Assembly (NCBI RefSeq): GCF_003259255.1
Contig: NZ_QGOL01000006.1
Coordinates: 372,001 to 436,000 of the forward strand
DNA: 64,000 nt
Reading direction: 5' to 3'
DNA from: Algoriphagus litoralis
Lineage (GTDB): Bacteria; Bacteroidota; Bacteroidia; Cytophagales; Cyclobacteriaceae
The stretch's first letter is position 1, and every line of letters starts with the position of its first letter. Below the pieces are notes generated by a model. The model saw nothing but the letters and a program-made list of their open reading frames with translations, ran no database searches and had not been told where the DNA came from. The position numbers were made by a program, and so were the translations under genes. Shown in pieces: positions 63,175 through 64,000 of this stretch.

Positions 63175-63945
63175 CTAAAACTTATACAAGTACTCCTCAA
63201 TGGTGTAAATCAAGGTGTCATTGGTCAGGATATTGATTTGGATCAAGTGCCCGGCTTCGTTGTATTTGTTGACAAATTTGACGATTGGTTCCCGCATCTC
63301 AAGTAGGTTTCTTTTGTCATCGTAGGTCTTTACGATTTCATAGGATTCTCGGGTGACGTTGGTCTTGGAACCAATTTCCAGCCCGTTTTCGAAGTAATAT
63401 TCGTCCACATTAGGTTCTTCTGCATCGATATAGAAAGTGACCCGCTTGGTGTAGATTCCTTCTGCTTGGTAGGAAAATTTCTCCGTGCTTGCCAGGTAGC
63501 CATCCATTTCTCGGATGGTTTTCTCCTTGATTCTTCCCTTGTTGTCGTAGTCAAAATCCACGGTGAAGGTAGGCTGCCCCAAATCCAAACCGGTGATTTT
63601 AGCCAGTTGGCCGGTGGAATTGTATTCCAACTGCTCGGCATAGCGGTAGTCTTCGTCATCTTTGACGTACCCGGTCAGGCGTCCATCCGTGTAGGTGAAA
63701 GTCTCAGTGGTAAGAGGATACCCATCGTATTGGGTAGTTTTGGTCTGAAGCATCCCATCTTGGAATGTGTAAATCTGGGTATTAATTAGGGTTTTATCCC
63801 CAGTTACACGGTTGATTTCGAAGGATTGGATTTGGACTTCTTTGACCTCCAGCGGAAAATTGAGCTGTGTAACTGTGTGCGGCTCCTGAGCAAAGGCAAT
63901 CCAGGCAAAAAACGCCAAAAGCAGCGTTAAGCTTGATTTTTTCAT
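63175..63945 (-). CDS. Exported beta-repeat protein (YD/RHS-like) of unknown function
   Basis: 256 aa with signal peptide (LTLLLAFFAWIAFAQ). The mature part is made of short tyrosine-rich strands of RHS/YD style: YTDGRLTGYVKDDEDYRYAE, LEYNSTGQLAKITG, FDYDNKGRIKEKTI and NKYNEAGHLIQINIL. It is too short for a full RHS toxin shell and is rather a small member of YD-repeat-like exported proteins. It is upstream of the WG-repeat gene. Nothing is seen in the 55 bases from its start to the window edge. Confidence 0.75.
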   Translation of the reverse strand: MKKSSLTLLLAFFAWIAFAQEPHTVTQLNFPLEVKEVQIQSFEINRVTGDKTLINTQIYTFQDGMLQTKTTQYDGYPLTTETFTYTDGRLTGYVKDDEDYRYAEQLEYNSTGQLAKITGLDLGQPTFTVDFDYDNKGRIKEKTIREMDGYLASTEKFSYQAEGIYTKRVTFYIDAEEPNVDEYYFENGLEIGSKTNVTRESYEIVKTYDDKRNLLEMREPIVKFVNKYNEAGHLIQINILTNDTLIYTIEEYLYKF

Positions 63946-64000
63946 GGAAAAGATAGAATGAGGAAGAAGTAAATCGGATGGAAAAGAAAGCGAAATGCTC

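Noticed and set aside
1-64000. tRNA, rRNA or a complete insertion sequence
   Set aside because: No cloverleaf-like sequence, rRNA segment or transposase gene was recognised on either strand by eye; a covariance-model search would be decisive.

Overview
The window reads as chromosomal DNA of a Bacteroidota bacterium, most likely order Cytophagales and something like Cyclobacteriaceae/Algoriphagus. The grounds are a SusC/SusD pair, two LytS/LytTR systems, a TPR histidine kinase with a LuxR-type regulator, lipoproteins and TonB-dependent receptors, one good Bacteroidetes-type promoter (TTG-N19-TAnnTTTG) and very few Shine-Dalgarno sites. The genus is inference. I see no rRNA, tRNA, CRISPR array, phage or complete insertion sequence.

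Left part (1-10.5 kb): a phosphoester-degrading locus. A GDPD-like/alkaline phosphatase fusion (running off the left edge) is divergent from a PI-PLC-like enzyme that is translationally coupled to a large calcineurin-like phosphoesterase. A convergent SusC/SusD pair follows and may import a product. 11-16 kb: a polysaccharide deacetylase with a glycosyltransferase, a small membrane-protein gene broken by an in-frame TGA, and an S41 peptidase. 16.4-23.5 kb: a lipoprotein, an ECF-like sigma factor, a TPR membrane protein and a CHAT (caspase-like) TPR protein, the last three overlapping. A PHP-domain hydrolase and an orphan GAF histidine kinase follow.

27.4-34.9 kb (minus strand): histidine kinase, response regulator, OmpA-type protein, glycine-rich exported protein and two further exported proteins, in one probable operon. 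35.7-38.3 kb: a small exported protein with a LytS/LytTR pair. 38.5-41 kb: an intact paralogue of the broken gene at 14 kb, long tandem repeats and a BamA-like barrel.

41-61 kb, almost all minus strand: five paralogous AraC-family regulators, four short-chain dehydrogenases (SDR) and an NmrA-like protein. SDR followed by AraC recurs three times, and in one case a 139-bp inverted-repeat element sits between the two. Within this stretch are a TonB-dependent receptor divergent from a second LytS/LytTR pair and a PadR/FtsX-permease pair. 61.5-64 kb: two exported proteins, one with WG-type repeats.

The most unusual feature is a set of arrays built on a seven-base period, at 10.7, 10.9, 35.0 and 39.3 kb between genes. 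One array of the same type lies inside the glycosyltransferase gene at 12.7 kb and is translated in frame as a seven-residue repeat.
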